The notes: generated from the letters alone by a model not told the origin. Positions 39,233 through 48,997 are shown, numbered from the stretch's first letter. The stretch is DNA of 64,000 bases from Campylobacter vulpis (GCF_014217995.1 NZ_CP041617.1:1581027-1645026); one strand, 5' to 3'. Numbers and translations are program-made.

Positions 39233-40072
39233 CTAAACCACCAAAGTCCCTATACCCTCATCGGTAAAAATTTCAAGCAATAAACTATGCTTCACGCGTC
39301 CGTCTAAAATATGCACTTTTTTCACGCCATTTTCACACGCATCAATGCAAGAGCGTAATTTAACAAGCATACCGCCTTGCAAGGAGCTAAGAAGTCCTTT
39401 TGCTTCACTAAGGCTAATTTTTGAGATGAGCGAGTTTTTATCCTCGTAATTTCTATAAAGTCCCGCTATATCGCTTAAAAAAACAAGCTTTTCCGCCCTT
39501 AAAGCCTTAGCCAAAGCACAAGCAGCGTCATCGGCGTTAATATTATAAGTATTAAACTCTTCGTCCATACCCACAGGAGCAATCACAGGCAAAAAGTCCT
39601 TTTCCAAAAGCTCATTTAAAATTCCCACTTTTACCTTAGAAATTTCACCCACAAAGCCCAAATCTTCGTCCTTTTTAACGCAGTGCAAAAGCCTTCCGTC
39701 CTTCCCACAAATGCCTATGGCTTTCACACCTAGACATTCTAAATTTTGCACTAAGTTTTTATTGATTTGCAAAAGTGCCATTTCAGCGATTTTAGTCGTT
39801 TCTTTATCGCTTACCCTTAAGCCGTTTTTAAATTCACTTTTCACACCCAAATTTTCGCATAGCCTTGAGATATCCTTACCTCCGCCATGCACAATTACAG
39901 GCTTTAAACCTACAAGCTTTAAAAGGGCTATATCTTGCATAACGCAGTGCTTTAGCTCCTCATTTTCCATAGCAGAACCGCCGTATTTAATCAAAACAAT
40001 TTTAGAAGCAAATTTGCGTATATAAGGCAAGGATTCGATGAGAACTTGAGCTTTTTCTAAATATTTTTGCAT
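39233..40072 (-). CDS. argB: Acetylglutamate kinase
   Basis: Phosphorylates N-acetylglutamate, the controlled step of arginine synthesis. 279 residues. IKYGGSAMENEELK binds ATP, VIVHGGGKDISRL near 60 is the family glycine-rich loop, and INADDAACALAKALRAEKL is the C-terminal nucleotide part. An N-terminal helix (QKYLEKAQVLIESLPYIRKF) resembles that of arginine-inhibited hexameric forms. Confidence 0.95.
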   Translation of the reverse strand: MQKYLEKAQVLIESLPYIRKFASKIVLIKYGGSAMENEELKHCVMQDIALLKLVGLKPVIVHGGGKDISRLCENLGVKSEFKNGLRVSDKETTKIAEMALLQINKNLVQNLECLGVKAIGICGKDGRLLHCVKKDEDLGFVGEISKVKVGILNELLEKDFLPVIAPVGMDEEFNTYNINADDAACALAKALRAEKLVFLSDIAGLYRNYEDKNSLISKISLSEAKGLLSSLQGGMLVKLRSCIDACENGVKKVHILDGRVKHSLLLEIFTDEGIGTLVV

Positions 40073-40081
40073 AATCTTTTC

Positions 40082-40528
40082 CTAATGGTTAAAGTGGGTT
40101 TGATTACTCTCATTTAAGGACAAATCGTAATAGTTTGCATCTTCTCTTAAGGTAAAGCCATAATGCCTCCAAAACTCATTACCCAAATCATTGCTTTTAA
40201 AGGCAATGAGGGCGATTTTATTAATCTTTTCTTTTTTAAGTGCTTCAAGGCAAAATTCTGTCATTTTGTGTGCTATACCCCTTTTTCTATGATTTTTATG
40301 CACACATACATGGTAAAAACCGCCCGTGCGTCCATCGTGTCCGCAAAGTATGCTCCCCACTATTTCGCCGTCTAACTCCGCCACAGCACTCAAACCGGGA
40401 TTACGCCTCAAAAAAGCACTAATATTTTCAAAACTATCATCAATACTTCTTAGACCAAAACCCTTAATTTCGCACCATAAAGCATACACTTTTTCATAAT
40501 CACTCTCTTGCATTGCTCTAATTTTCAT
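40082..40528 (-). CDS. argO: GNAT acetyltransferase, likely N-acetylglutamate synthase ArgO
   Basis: 148-residue GNAT protein with the acetyl-CoA loop HKNHRKRGIAHKMTEFCLEA and GFYHVCV before it. Inside the arg operon between argC and argB it takes the place of Cj0225, reported as a short non-classical acetylglutamate synthase in C. jejuni (argCOBD). No classical ArgA or ArgJ is in this cluster. The fold is sure; the substrate rests on context. Confidence 0.75.
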   Translation of the reverse strand: MKIRAMQESDYEKVYALWCEIKGFGLRSIDDSFENISAFLRRNPGLSAVAELDGEIVGSILCGHDGRTGGFYHVCVHKNHRKRGIAHKMTEFCLEALKKEKINKIALIAFKSNDLGNEFWRHYGFTLREDANYYDLSLNESNQTHFNH

Positions 40529-40536
40529 AAACCCTC

Positions 40537-41547
40537 CTAAAGTCCCAAATTTTCCTCAAAATCAAACATTAAATTCATATTTTGCACAGCTTGTCCAGCC
40601 GCACCCTTGACTAAATTATCCAAAGCACCGATGATGATAAGCCTTTTTGTGCGTTTATCTATGCAAAAATTAAGATCCATAAAATTACTATGGCTTACAA
40701 AATGTGTTTGCGGATAAGTTTTTTCAGGCAAAAGGCGAATGAAAAGCTTATCTTTATAGTATTTTTCATAAATTTTTCTTAACTCCACCTCATCTAAATC
40801 ACAAGCTAAATTTGTATAAATACTTGCTAAAATCCCCCTTTGCATAGGCACAAGGTGAGGGGTGAATTGAATTTTTAACTCTTGCTTTGCCACAAGGCTT
40901 AATTGCTCTTCGATTTCAGGCGTATGGCGATGTGAAGTTATGGCGTAGGCTTTGAAATTTTCATTAACTTCGCAAAATAAATTCTCTATCTTAGCCGAAC
41001 GCCCAGCCCCACTTACTCCGCTTTTTGCATCGATGATAATGGAGCTTAAATCAATCACTTTTTCCTTCACCACAGGATAAAGACTAAGGATAGAACAAGT
41101 CGTATAGCAACCCGCATTTGCCACTAAACGTGCCTTTTTTATCTCCTCACAATAAAGCTCACTAAGTCCATAAACAGCCTCTTTGACAAGCTTTTCATTT
41201 GGGTGAGAAAAATGATAATAAAGCTCATAATTTTTCAAATTTTTCAAACGAAAATCCGCACTCAAATCGATGATTTTCATACGCTCTAACAAGTCCTCAT
41301 CGATAAAAGAGGCACTAAATTCGTGTGGAGTCGCCATAAAAAGCACATCAAGCTGAATTTTACTTAAATCCTCGCTCGAAAATTCTAAAGCCAAATTTGA
41401 GTGCGGATAAAGAGCGTTGTAGCTTTGCCCTATGTTATTTTTAGAGCCTATGTAAGTAAGTTTAGTTTTAGGGTGTTTTGAGAGAATTTTCACAAGCTCA
41501 TTGCCCACATAGCCACTAGCACCTAAAATTCCTACTTTAAGTTTCAT
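40537..41547 (-). CDS. argC: N-acetyl-gamma-glutamyl-phosphate reductase
   Basis: Third step of arginine synthesis. 336 residues. NADP-binding GILGASGYVGNELVKILS at the N-terminus, catalytic Cys in NAGCYTTCSIL near residue 145, and HRHTPEIEEQLS near 206 with the conserved His. First gene of the operon, with TTAAGGAAAACG before the ATG and a good promoter upstream. Confidence 0.95.
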   Translation of the reverse strand: MKLKVGILGASGYVGNELVKILSKHPKTKLTYIGSKNNIGQSYNALYPHSNLALEFSSEDLSKIQLDVLFMATPHEFSASFIDEDLLERMKIIDLSADFRLKNLKNYELYYHFSHPNEKLVKEAVYGLSELYCEEIKKARLVANAGCYTTCSILSLYPVVKEKVIDLSSIIIDAKSGVSGAGRSAKIENLFCEVNENFKAYAITSHRHTPEIEEQLSLVAKQELKIQFTPHLVPMQRGILASIYTNLACDLDEVELRKIYEKYYKDKLFIRLLPEKTYPQTHFVSHSNFMDLNFCIDKRTKRLIIIGALDNLVKGAAGQAVQNMNLMFDFEENLGL

Positions 41548-41572
41548 CGTTTTCCTTAATTTTTAAGCTTTG

Positions 41573-41578
41573 ATTATA
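41573..41578 (-). promoter_or_regulatory. -10 element of the argCOBD promoter
   Basis: Perfect TATAAT on the minus strand in ACTATAATC, 25 bp before the argC ATG. The AT-rich tract upstream (about 41580-41610) is partly palindromic, but I do not claim an ArgR box. Confidence 0.6.
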
Positions 41579-41629
41579 GTATTTTTAGAATAAAATTTAT
41601 TTAAAACGATAAACTAAAGCGAAAATTTG

Positions 41630-42715
41630 TTACTTTTTCACAATGTAAAGCTGCTCTTTAATGTGTAGGGGGCGATTTTTAAGATTGCGACTAGCTCTAA
41701 AAGCATTGTAATCTTGTTCCAAAATAAAGCATTTACCAAGTTTTTCAAGCTTTTTTATAAAGTTTTCCTTTTTTACAAAGCCCTCGCAATTATAAGAGAG
41801 TAAAAGAATTTTTGCAGGGGTTTGAGACATCAAGTCAAATAGGGCACTTTCAGCTTCTTTTGCCTTATTATAAACGCTTCTATTCCACTCTTTTGGTATC
41901 CCGCTAATCTTAGAAAGCTCACTTGGCTTTTGATAACTTGCAAGAAGATTAAGCATAAAATAATTTGAGCCGTAAGGATGCTGATTATAAGGCGGGTCAA
42001 AATACGCTAAATCAAGCTTTTCAAGCTCCTTGCTTAAAACATTAGCGTCCTTTTGCAAAACCTCAAATTCGCAATGAAAATTTGAAAAAACAGGCATTTT
42101 AAGACTCATCTTTCCTCTAATGCGAGAAAGAGCATTCTCCCCCACCCCGCCAAATTTACCTATGCCATTTTTATCCTTATAAAAGCCCTTAAAAACACCG
42201 CTTGTATTTGTATGCACACTCGCTTCATAAAGCAAAGGCGCTAAGAAAAAATGGCGTAAATGTGCCGGAAGTTCTTTTTCTATGGCTTGTCTTAAGCCGT
42301 CTAAATAAAGGGCATTTTCTTTTGTATAAAACACACGCTCATTTTTTTGGATAGCATTTTCATCTTTAGGTGCGTAAAGTTCGCTAATAAAGCCATTTTT
42401 TAAGGGAGATTTTAAAAGTTTTTGATGGAAGAGGCGTAAATTTTCAAGCTCGTTTTGAGTTAAATTTGCTAAATAACAAGAATTGATGATTTTGCTATAA
42501 AGTTCTAAATCATTTGCGATGATAAAGCTACTATGTGCCTTAGCAAAACGACTCACCACACCAGAGCCGCTAAACATATCTAAAAAACTTAATTTTTCCT
42601 TTTTAAGCTCGTTTTTAGCATAGTCAAAACCCTGCTTTAAAAAGCCCAGCAAGGCTCTTTTATTACCCAAATAAGTGATGATTTGCTCTTTTAAAAAGGC
42701 GGGATTTTCTCGCAT
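41630..42715 (-). CDS. ctsM: Orphan adenine-specific DNA methyltransferase, CtsM (Cj0208)-like
   Basis: 361-residue adenine methylase with motif I FLDMFSGSGVVSRF near residue 44 and motif IV LAYFDPPYNQHPYGSNYF near 230; it begins with the family YLGNKRALLGFL. No endonuclease lies beside it. Gene order (thrS, infC, then this gene) matches C. jejuni, where Cj0208 is CtsM, reported to methylate RAATTY sites and to mark DNA as acceptable for natural transformation. Here a DUF1796-like gene intervenes between infC and ctsM. The orthology is inferred from context and motifs. Confidence 0.8.
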   Translation of the reverse strand: MRENPAFLKEQIITYLGNKRALLGFLKQGFDYAKNELKKEKLSFLDMFSGSGVVSRFAKAHSSFIIANDLELYSKIINSCYLANLTQNELENLRLFHQKLLKSPLKNGFISELYAPKDENAIQKNERVFYTKENALYLDGLRQAIEKELPAHLRHFFLAPLLYEASVHTNTSGVFKGFYKDKNGIGKFGGVGENALSRIRGKMSLKMPVFSNFHCEFEVLQKDANVLSKELEKLDLAYFDPPYNQHPYGSNYFMLNLLASYQKPSELSKISGIPKEWNRSVYNKAKEAESALFDLMSQTPAKILLLSYNCEGFVKKENFIKKLEKLGKCFILEQDYNAFRASRNLKNRPLHIKEQLYIVKK

Positions 42716-42806
42716 AGCTTTCCTAAATTTACTTTTTAATCAATTGTTTATAACTTCACTTTAAAGCATTTGAAAAATTAAATTTTTTACAAGTCTTAAG
42801 CGCAAA

Positions 42807-43622
42807 TTAAAGCTGAGTTGAATCTAAATCATTTTGCTTTCTTTTCGTAAAAAACGCCTTTCTTTTTTGGCAACTTCTCATAAAACGAGTTTTAAAAGCA
42901 TTCCACTTGTTTTTAAAAATTAAAATATCAGGCATTACAATGCTCTTTCGCATCATAGTCGTCCAAAAAGAGGTATTTCCTCTATAATCTTTTTCATTTT
43001 CACAAATGCTATAATGAACGAGTTTTAAATTCTCTCCTAAATCAAATTCTTGCATTATCATCTCATCTTCTTTTAGCCTTTCATTATGACTGACATTGAT
43101 GAGAGTGTAACCCCCCCCCCCCCCATTTTTATTAAATAATTTTGCAGTTTTTTGCAAAAATTCACTTGCTTCTTTTAAATCAAAATCCCCACTTCGCACG
43201 AAAACAACATTTTTAGAAGAGAGAATTTTATCTTTGATGAGTGTCCAACGTTTTCTTGCTTGAGTGTTGATTCTTTTGCTTTGCGTCTCTAGGTCTTCAT
43301 AGGCGTAAAAATAATGAATTGCTATTATATCATTACTATCATCTTTTACTACTTGTCTGTAAGCATCTGTTTTTCCAATAAAATCTTCTGCATTTTTTAC
43401 AAAAGAACAAAAACGAAAAAAGTCCTTAAAATCACTTTGAAATAATTCAAAAACAACCTTTAGACTATCATTAATCATCCAGTCTAAAGGAGAGGCTAAA
43501 TTTCTTAGATGATTTTTTCTTAAGTGATGTGCCACACGGCACATCGACCCTACACTTAGGATAAAATCAGTCTTTATTTTGGGAAAATCGAAAGTGTGAA
43601 AATTGTTGATTTGACCGCACAT
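42807..43622 (-). CDS. DUF1796-like putative cysteine peptidase, phase-ON copy
   Basis: 271 residues, in frame through a G14 tract (43111-43124) that codes for five glycines. Motifs in order: SVGSMCRVAHHLRKNHL with the candidate nucleophile Cys near residue 28, ASPLDWMINDS, AIHYFYAYED with a candidate His, FVRSGDFDLKEASEFLQ, the glycine run and YTLINVSHNE. No signal peptide, so cytoplasmic. It sits 40 bp after infC on the same strand with AAGAG before the ATG. It shares a near-perfect 184-bp block around the tract with the copy at 30564. The DUF1796 call rests on the GSxC/PxDW pattern; substrate unknown. Confidence 0.82.
   Translation of the reverse strand: MCGQINNFHTFDFPKIKTDFILSVGSMCRVAHHLRKNHLRNLASPLDWMINDSLKVVFELFQSDFKDFFRFCSFVKNAEDFIGKTDAYRQVVKDDSNDIIAIHYFYAYEDLETQSKRINTQARKRWTLIKDKILSSKNVVFVRSGDFDLKEASEFLQKTAKLFNKNGGGGGYTLINVSHNERLKEDEMIMQEFDLGENLKLVHYSICENEKDYRGNTSFWTTMMRKSIVMPDILIFKNKWNAFKTRFMRSCQKRKAFFTKRKQNDLDSTQL
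43079..43262. repeat. Identical block shared by the two DUF1796-like genes (copy B)
   Basis: 184-bp partner of 30833-31017. It covers the homopolymer tract and the coding sequence on either side. Confidence 0.88.
43111..43124 (-). repeat. C14 (G14 on the coding strand) slippage tract, ON length
   Basis: Fourteen C on the plus strand inside the second DUF1796-like gene. GGG four times plus GGT keeps the frame to the stop at 42807. A one-base change would end translation shortly after the tract, as seen in the paralogue. Confidence 0.92.
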
Positions 43623-43662
43623 TTTAGCTCTTTTAAAACATATGGCTTAAGATAAAGACTCC

Positions 43663-44181
43663 TTAAGCCTTTTTCGGCGTTACAAGCATATTGACATAAC
43701 GCCCTTCAAAAAGTGGCTCCTTATCACGATTTGCCTTATCCTCTATGCTTTGCCAAATTTTTTCAAGTAAAGCCACACCCGCTTCAGGATTTGACATCTC
43801 ACGCCCCTTTAAAAAAACGCGAAATTTCACATGCTTACCCTGCTCTAAAAATTCCAAAGCGTGCTTTACTTTATAATTAATGTCATTTTGTGCAATTTTC
43901 ACGGAAAGTTTAATCTCTTTTATATCGATGACTTTTTGTTTTTTCTTGGCTTCTTTTTGCTTTTTTTCTTGCTGGTAGCGGAATTTACCATAATCCATAA
44001 TCTTCGCCACAGGAGGCTTAGCATCAGGGGCTATTAAAACTAAATCAAGTCCCAAACGATTTGCAATGCCCAAAGCCTCGTCCGCACTAATAATCCCATA
44101 AACCTTACCATCATCGCCTATACAGCGAAGCTCATCTGCTCTTATCTCCTCGTTAAGCAACACTTCTTTTTCTTTACTCAA
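43663..44181 (-). CDS. infC: Translation initiation factor IF-3
   Basis: 172 residues. N-terminal [20 protein letters not shown], linker rich in Lys ([16 protein letters not shown]), C-terminal [20 protein letters not shown] and [20 protein letters not shown]. The start is TTG at 44181, overlapping the thrS stop (TTGA). A non-ATG start recalls the AUU start of E. coli infC, through which IF-3 limits its own synthesis. Confidence 0.95.
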   Translation of the reverse strand: MSKEKEVLLNEEIRADELRCIGDDGKVYGIISADEALGIANRLGLDLVLIAPDAKPPVAKIMDYGKFRYQQEKKQKEAKKKQKVIDIKEIKLSVKIAQNDINYKVKHALEFLEQGKHVKFRVFLKGREMSNPEAGVALLEKIWQSIEDKANRDKEPLFEGRYVNMLVTPKKA

Positions 44182-45986
44182 AACGCAACCTCACTCATTT
44201 TCTCCTTCACTAAATTAATAAATTCATCTAAACTAAGGCTTTTTTGCTCCTTAGCCCTCCTATCTCTTAAAGCCACAGCTCTATTTGACAGCTCCTCATC
44301 GCCTAAAACCAAAATCATCGGCAATTTTTGCTTTTCAGCATTGCGAATTTTCTTACTCAAACTTTCATTTTTATCATAAATTTCACTATCCACGCCTAAT
44401 TCCAAAAGCATTCTTTGTATGCCCTTTGCATAGGCTAAATGCGTTTCATTGATAATCACTATGCCCACTTGAGTTGGTGCGATGAAAAAGGGAAATTCTC
44501 CCGCACAATGCTCGGTTAAAATCCCCACAAATCTCTCAAAAGAGCCTAAAATCGCACGATGCAACATCACAGGACGTTCTTTAGTATTCTCACTTGTAGT
44601 GTATTCTAACTCAAATCGTTCAGGCAAATTAAAATCCACCTGTATCGTGCCACACTGCCATTTACGCTTAAGTGCGTCTGTGATTTTAATGTCTATTTTA
44701 GGACCATAAAAAGCCCCGCCTCCCTCGTCTATGCCATATTTTAAACCCTGTTCGTCCAAAGCCTCTTTTAAAGCCTTTGTCGCTACTTCCCAAATGGCTT
44801 CATCACCTATGGCTTTTTCAGGGCGGGTTGAAATTTCCATTTCATAGCTAAAATCAAAAAGTTTCATCAAATGTTCTACAAAGGCTAAAATTTCAAGCAC
44901 TTGTTCTTTAATTTGGCTTGGCATACAAAAAATATGTGCGTCATCTTGCGTGAATTCTCTTACCCTAAAAAGTCCGTGCAAAACTCCGCTTTTCTCGTGT
45001 CTATGCACTACGCCATATTCAAAAAATTTCAGCGGTAAATCGCGGTAACTTCGCACATCGCTTTGATAAATCTTAATATGCCCCACGCAATTCATCGGCT
45101 TAATGCCATATTCTTGCTCGTCAATGTGCGTAAAATACATATTTTCTTTATAATTTGCATAATGTCCGCTAATCTTCCACGCCTCCGCTTTCAAAAGCTC
45201 AGGTCCTCTCACAGGCTCATAGCCTCTTAAGCGGTGGATTTTATAAAGCATTTGCTCTAATTTTGAACGCAACCTAGCTCCATTACTTAGCCACAAAGGC
45301 AAACCGCCACCAATTTGCTCATCAAAAGTGAAGAGTTTTAGCTCACTGCCAAGCTTTCTATGGTCTCTTTTTTTTGCTTCTTCGATGATGTGTAGATATT
45401 CTTTCAAGCTTTCTTTATCGGCAAAGGCTGTGCCATAAATGCGTGTTAGCATTTCTCTTTTTTCATCACCGCCTAAATACGCTCCCGCAATGCGTGTGAG
45501 TTTAAAAAAACGCAAAAATTTCGTATTTGGTGCGTGAGGACCACGACATAAATCCTCAAATTCCCCTTGCTTATAAATGCTTACCTCATCGTTTGGGATT
45601 TTGGCTAAAACTTCTTGTTTTAAGTCATCATCTTTAAATTTTTCAATCGCTTCTTTTTTGCTTAGGGTGTATTTTTGAATTTCAAGTTTAGCTTCGGCGA
45701 ATTCTTTCATCTTTTTTTCTATTCTTATTAAGTCCTCCTCGCCCAGCTTAGAGCTTACACGAAAATCATAATAAAACCCGTCCTCTATCACAGGACCGAC
45801 AAAAAATTTTGCCTCAGGGTAAAGTGCCTTAATCGCTTGTGCCATCAAGTGTGCGCAGGAGTGTCTAAGCACCTCTAAGGCTTCTTTACTATTATCAAAA
45901 TAAACTTTTTCAAAGTCCAAATTCGTCGCACTTTGAGTGTCTATCAATACTCCGTTGTTTTGATATGCTATGACTTCCTTTTCCAT
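44178..45986 (-). CDS. thrS: Threonyl-tRNA synthetase
   Basis: 602 residues from ATG 45986 ([20 protein letters not shown]) with GAGG six bases upstream; the frame extends to 46010 but that part lacks a site. Editing domain motifs [11 protein letters not shown] near residue 45 and the later [15 protein letters not shown], class II core [12 protein letters not shown] and the anticodon-binding end [16 protein letters not shown]. The TGS domain of longer ThrS is not seen. TACAAT (revcomp at 46010-46015) is a probable -10. Confidence 0.95.
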   Translation of the reverse strand: MEKEVIAYQNNGVLIDTQSATNLDFEKVYFDNSKEALEVLRHSCAHLMAQAIKALYPEAKFFVGPVIEDGFYYDFRVSSKLGEEDLIRIEKKMKEFAEAKLEIQKYTLSKKEAIEKFKDDDLKQEVLAKIPNDEVSIYKQGEFEDLCRGPHAPNTKFLRFFKLTRIAGAYLGGDEKREMLTRIYGTAFADKESLKEYLHIIEEAKKRDHRKLGSELKLFTFDEQIGGGLPLWLSNGARLRSKLEQMLYKIHRLRGYEPVRGPELLKAEAWKISGHYANYKENMYFTHIDEQEYGIKPMNCVGHIKIYQSDVRSYRDLPLKFFEYGVVHRHEKSGVLHGLFRVREFTQDDAHIFCMPSQIKEQVLEILAFVEHLMKLFDFSYEMEISTRPEKAIGDEAIWEVATKALKEALDEQGLKYGIDEGGGAFYGPKIDIKITDALKRKWQCGTIQVDFNLPERFELEYTTSENTKERPVMLHRAILGSFERFVGILTEHCAGEFPFFIAPTQVGIVIINETHLAYAKGIQRMLLELGVDSEIYDKNESLSKKIRNAEKQKLPMILVLGDEELSNRAVALRDRRAKEQKSLSLDEFINLVKEKMSEVAF

Positions 45987-46043
45987 TATAACCTCGATTT
46001 TTAAAGGCAAATTGTAGCCTTTAAACGCTTAATTTTCTTTAAA

Positions 46044-46847
46044 TTAAAGCTCAAATTCACTTCCCGCGTCTAAAATTCCATTCATATAAAGATAAAAAAA
46101 TAAAATTCCAAGCACAATGCGATAAATCCCAAAAGGGATAAAGTCAAATTTAGCGATGAATTTTAAGAAAAATTTAATCACCAAAACCGCCACCACAAAA
46201 GCCACCACAAAGCCTATAATAAGAGGCGTGAAAGAAGAGGCATTACTTAAAAGGCTTGGTTCTTTGTAAATGCTATACGCTGTGGCAATTATCATCGTTG
46301 GCACGGCAAGTAAAAAGCTAAATTCCGCAGCGACCTTACGATTAAGCCCTAGCAAAAGTCCGCCTATGATACTTGCTCCGCTCCTTGAAGTGCCCGGAAT
46401 CATCGCTAAAGACTGGATTAGCCCTATACAAAAAGCTTGTTTGAAACTTACTTCCTCCAAAGCATTGACCGCATAATTCTTCCCCCTATGCAAAAGCTCG
46501 ATTACGATAAAAACCACCCCCCCTAAAATCAACATAAAAGCTACAACATAACCATTAAATAAAAATTCTAAATATTTTGACACAAAAATCCCTATAAGCC
46601 CCGTAGGTAAAAAGGCAAAGGCTAATTTAAACCACAAAACAAAGCTTTGCAAAAGCTTACGCCAAAAGACAAAAAGCACCGCCAAAATCGAGCCAAGCTG
46701 GATAATAATCAAAAACGACCGCCAAAAATCGTCCATTTTAATCCCCAAAATAGTCGTCCCCAAAATCATATGCCCCGTGCTAGAAATAGGCAAAAATTCC
46801 GTCAAACCCTCGATAATGCCAAGTATCAAAGCATATAAATTTTCCAA
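46044..46847 (-). CDS. uppP: Undecaprenyl-diphosphatase UppP (BacA)
   Basis: Recycles the lipid carrier of cell-wall and glycan synthesis. 267 residues, multi-spanning. Catalytic motifs [16 protein letters not shown] near residue 15 and [13 protein letters not shown] near 150. A G7 run at 46517-46523 codes for two glycines in LGGVVF. Gene order uppP-thrS-infC follows C. jejuni Cj0205-Cj0207. Confidence 0.94.
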   Translation of the reverse strand: MENLYALILGIIEGLTEFLPISSTGHMILGTTILGIKMDDFWRSFLIIIQLGSILAVLFVFWRKLLQSFVLWFKLAFAFLPTGLIGIFVSKYLEFLFNGYVVAFMLILGGVVFIVIELLHRGKNYAVNALEEVSFKQAFCIGLIQSLAMIPGTSRSGASIIGGLLLGLNRKVAAEFSFLLAVPTMIIATAYSIYKEPSLLSNASSFTPLIIGFVVAFVVAVLVIKFFLKFIAKFDFIPFGIYRIVLGILFFYLYMNGILDAGSEFEL

Positions 46848-46974
46848 AGCTTACCCTTAAAATGATTTCGTCAAATCTTACTTTAAATTTACAAACGAAA
46901 TTTAAAATTAACTTAATTAAATTTTAAGAACTTTTTATATATCTTTTTGCCTTTATCAAAATGCAAGGACTACT

Positions 46975-48948
46975 ATGCACACTTCAAAAAATTTACGCGA
47001 ACTTACCTTTAGAGGCTTGATTTTAGGGAGTATTCTTACCCTCATCTTTACCGCTTCTAATGTCTATTTAGGGCTTAAAGTGGGGCTAACTTTTTCCTCC
47101 TCTATCCCTGCTGTTGTCATTTCTATGGCGGTTTTAAGCTTCTTTAAAAATTCAAGCATTTTAGAAAATAATATGGTGCAAACAGAAGCCTCCGCCGCTG
47201 GAACGCTTTCGGCGGTGATTTTTGTCATACCGGGGCTTTTTATGTGCGGGTATTGGAGTGAATTTCCTCTATGGCAAACCTTTATGATTTGCCTTTGTGG
47301 TGGAGTGCTTGGAGTGCTTTTTACCATACCCTTAAGGCGTGTGATGGTGGTGGAGAGTCAATTAGCCTACCCGGAGGGCAGAGCGGCGGCTGAAATTTTA
47401 AAAGTGGCAAACAAAGACCAAAGTAATAAAAAAGGCAAAGAGGGCGTGAAAGAAATCGCCTTTGGCTCTTTCATCGCCGCTATAATGAGCCTTTTTAGCA
47501 GTGGCTTTAAAATCATAGCGAGCGAAAGCTCCCTAGCTTTTATTTGGAATAAAATGGCTTTTGGCTTTTCTATGGGCTATTCTTTAGCACTTTTAGGTGC
47601 GGGGTATCTTGTAGGACTTACAGGAGCGATAGCACTTTTTGTGGGAATGTTTTTAGCGTGGGGCGTTTTTACGCCTTATCTTTCAAGCTTTGAATTTACA
47701 AGCACGAGTGAGGCGGTAAGTTTAGCAGGAAGTGTGTGGAAAGATAAGGTAAGGCTCATTGGCACAGGCACCATAGCCATAGCGGCACTTTGGACTCTTT
47801 TTGAGCTTTTAAAGCCTGTGTTTGAGGGCATGAAAGAATTAATCAAACACGCTAAACTTAGCCCAGAAGTTAGCAAACAAGACCTTTCATTTAAAAGCAT
47901 TGCGGTATTATTTTTCATCACGCTTTTAGGGCTTTTTGCGACCTTTTATAGTTTTGTGAGTGAGGCGAATTTAAGCCCTTTTTATACCTTACTTTTTAGC
48001 ATAGGTGGGACGATTTTAGCCGTGCTAATAGGCTTTTTTGTAGCGGCTGCTTGTGGCTATATGGCAGGACTTGTTGGCTCATCTTCAAGCCCAATTTCTG
48101 GCATAGGTTTAATAGCCATTATCGCTTCTTCTTTGGTAATTTTGCTTGTAGGGGCGGATATTTTTAAGGGTGAAATGCTTTCTCAATTTGCCATCGCTTT
48201 AGCCATTTTTATCACAAGCGTGATTTTAGCCACGGCGGCGATTTCAAATGATAATTTGCAGGATTTAAAAACAGGACATTTAGTCGGTGCGACTCCTTGG
48301 AAACAGCAAGTTTCTTTGCTAATAGGCTGTGTTTTTGGGAGTTTAGCTATCACACCTGTTTTAAATTTGCTTTATCAAGCTTATGGTTTTGTAGGGGCTA
48401 TGCCTAGAGAGGGTATGGATACTTCCGCCGCCTTAGCCGCCCCTCAAGCTAATCTTATGAACACCATAGCACAGGGCATTTTTCATCAAAATATAGAGTG
48501 GAAATACATAGCCTTTGGAATTTGCGTAGGCATTTTAGTCATCATCATCGATAAATTTTTAAGAAAAAGCGATAAAATGCTCCCGCCTTTAGCCGTAGGT
48601 ATAGGCATTTATCTTCCGCCTTCTGTGAATATCCCTTTAGTTATAGGTGGGGTTTTAAAATATTTTGTGATGAAAAAACTCGCACAAAAATACGCTAAAA
48701 ATTCACACAAAGATGAAAAACTCGCTAAAAGTGAGCAAAGAGGCACACTTTTTGCCTCTGGGCTTATCGTGGGGGAAAGCATTTGCGGGGTTATAATAGC
48801 TGGGATTACCGCTTTTTCTTTAAGCCGTGGAGGGAGTGAAAGTCCGCTTGAACTTGGACTTGGCATTTATAATAATGAGCTTTTAGCCCTTATCTTTTTC
48901 ATCGGTGCGGTGTTATTTTTCATCAAAAGAATTTTAAGAAAAGACTAA
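46975..48948 (+). CDS. OPT-family oligopeptide transporter
   Basis: 657 residues with about 14-16 membrane segments; proton-coupled uptake of small peptides or metal chelates is the family role. Family stretches: LTFRGLILGSILTLIFTASN at the N-terminus, AYPEGRAAAEILKVA near 140, and DLKTGHLVGATPWKQQV near 430. It corresponds to C. jejuni Cj0204. Divergent from uppP with 127 bp of AT-rich DNA between, where I see AAGGA before the start but no clear -35. Hairpins directly after the stop probably end transcription. Confidence 0.88.
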   Translation: MHTSKNLRELTFRGLILGSILTLIFTASNVYLGLKVGLTFSSSIPAVVISMAVLSFFKNSSILENNMVQTEASAAGTLSAVIFVIPGLFMCGYWSEFPLWQTFMICLCGGVLGVLFTIPLRRVMVVESQLAYPEGRAAAEILKVANKDQSNKKGKEGVKEIAFGSFIAAIMSLFSSGFKIIASESSLAFIWNKMAFGFSMGYSLALLGAGYLVGLTGAIALFVGMFLAWGVFTPYLSSFEFTSTSEAVSLAGSVWKDKVRLIGTGTIAIAALWTLFELLKPVFEGMKELIKHAKLSPEVSKQDLSFKSIAVLFFITLLGLFATFYSFVSEANLSPFYTLLFSIGGTILAVLIGFFVAAACGYMAGLVGSSSSPISGIGLIAIIASSLVILLVGADIFKGEMLSQFAIALAIFITSVILATAAISNDNLQDLKTGHLVGATPWKQQVSLLIGCVFGSLAITPVLNLLYQAYGFVGAMPREGMDTSAALAAPQANLMNTIAQGIFHQNIEWKYIAFGICVGILVIIIDKFLRKSDKMLPPLAVGIGIYLPPSVNIPLVIGGVLKYFVMKKLAQKYAKNSHKDEKLAKSEQRGTLFASGLIVGESICGVIIAGITAFSLSRGGSESPLELGLGIYNNELLALIFFIGAVLFFIKRILRKD

Positions 48949-48951
48949 ATT

Positions 48952-48983
48952 ATTGCAACCCACTCGAAGAGCGGGTTAGCAAT
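48952..48983 (+). other. Hairpin 1 of the convergent gap after the OPT gene
   Basis: ATTGC/GCAAT outer stem (one bulged A) continuing into AACCCACTC/GAGCGGGTT (one mismatch) round a GAA loop: about 14 bp in all, starting three bases after the OPT stop. No U-run follows, so it is an RNA-stability or structured element rather than a plain terminator. Confidence 0.65.
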
Positions 48984-48997
48984 AAATTGAAGGCAGT

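Noticed and set aside
46517..46523. G7 run (coding strand) in uppP as a phase-variation tract
   Set aside because: Seven bases is at the short end for switching in Campylobacter, the gene is housekeeping, and the run encodes a Gly-Gly that fits a membrane helix. It may slip rarely, but there is no evidence for a contingency role.
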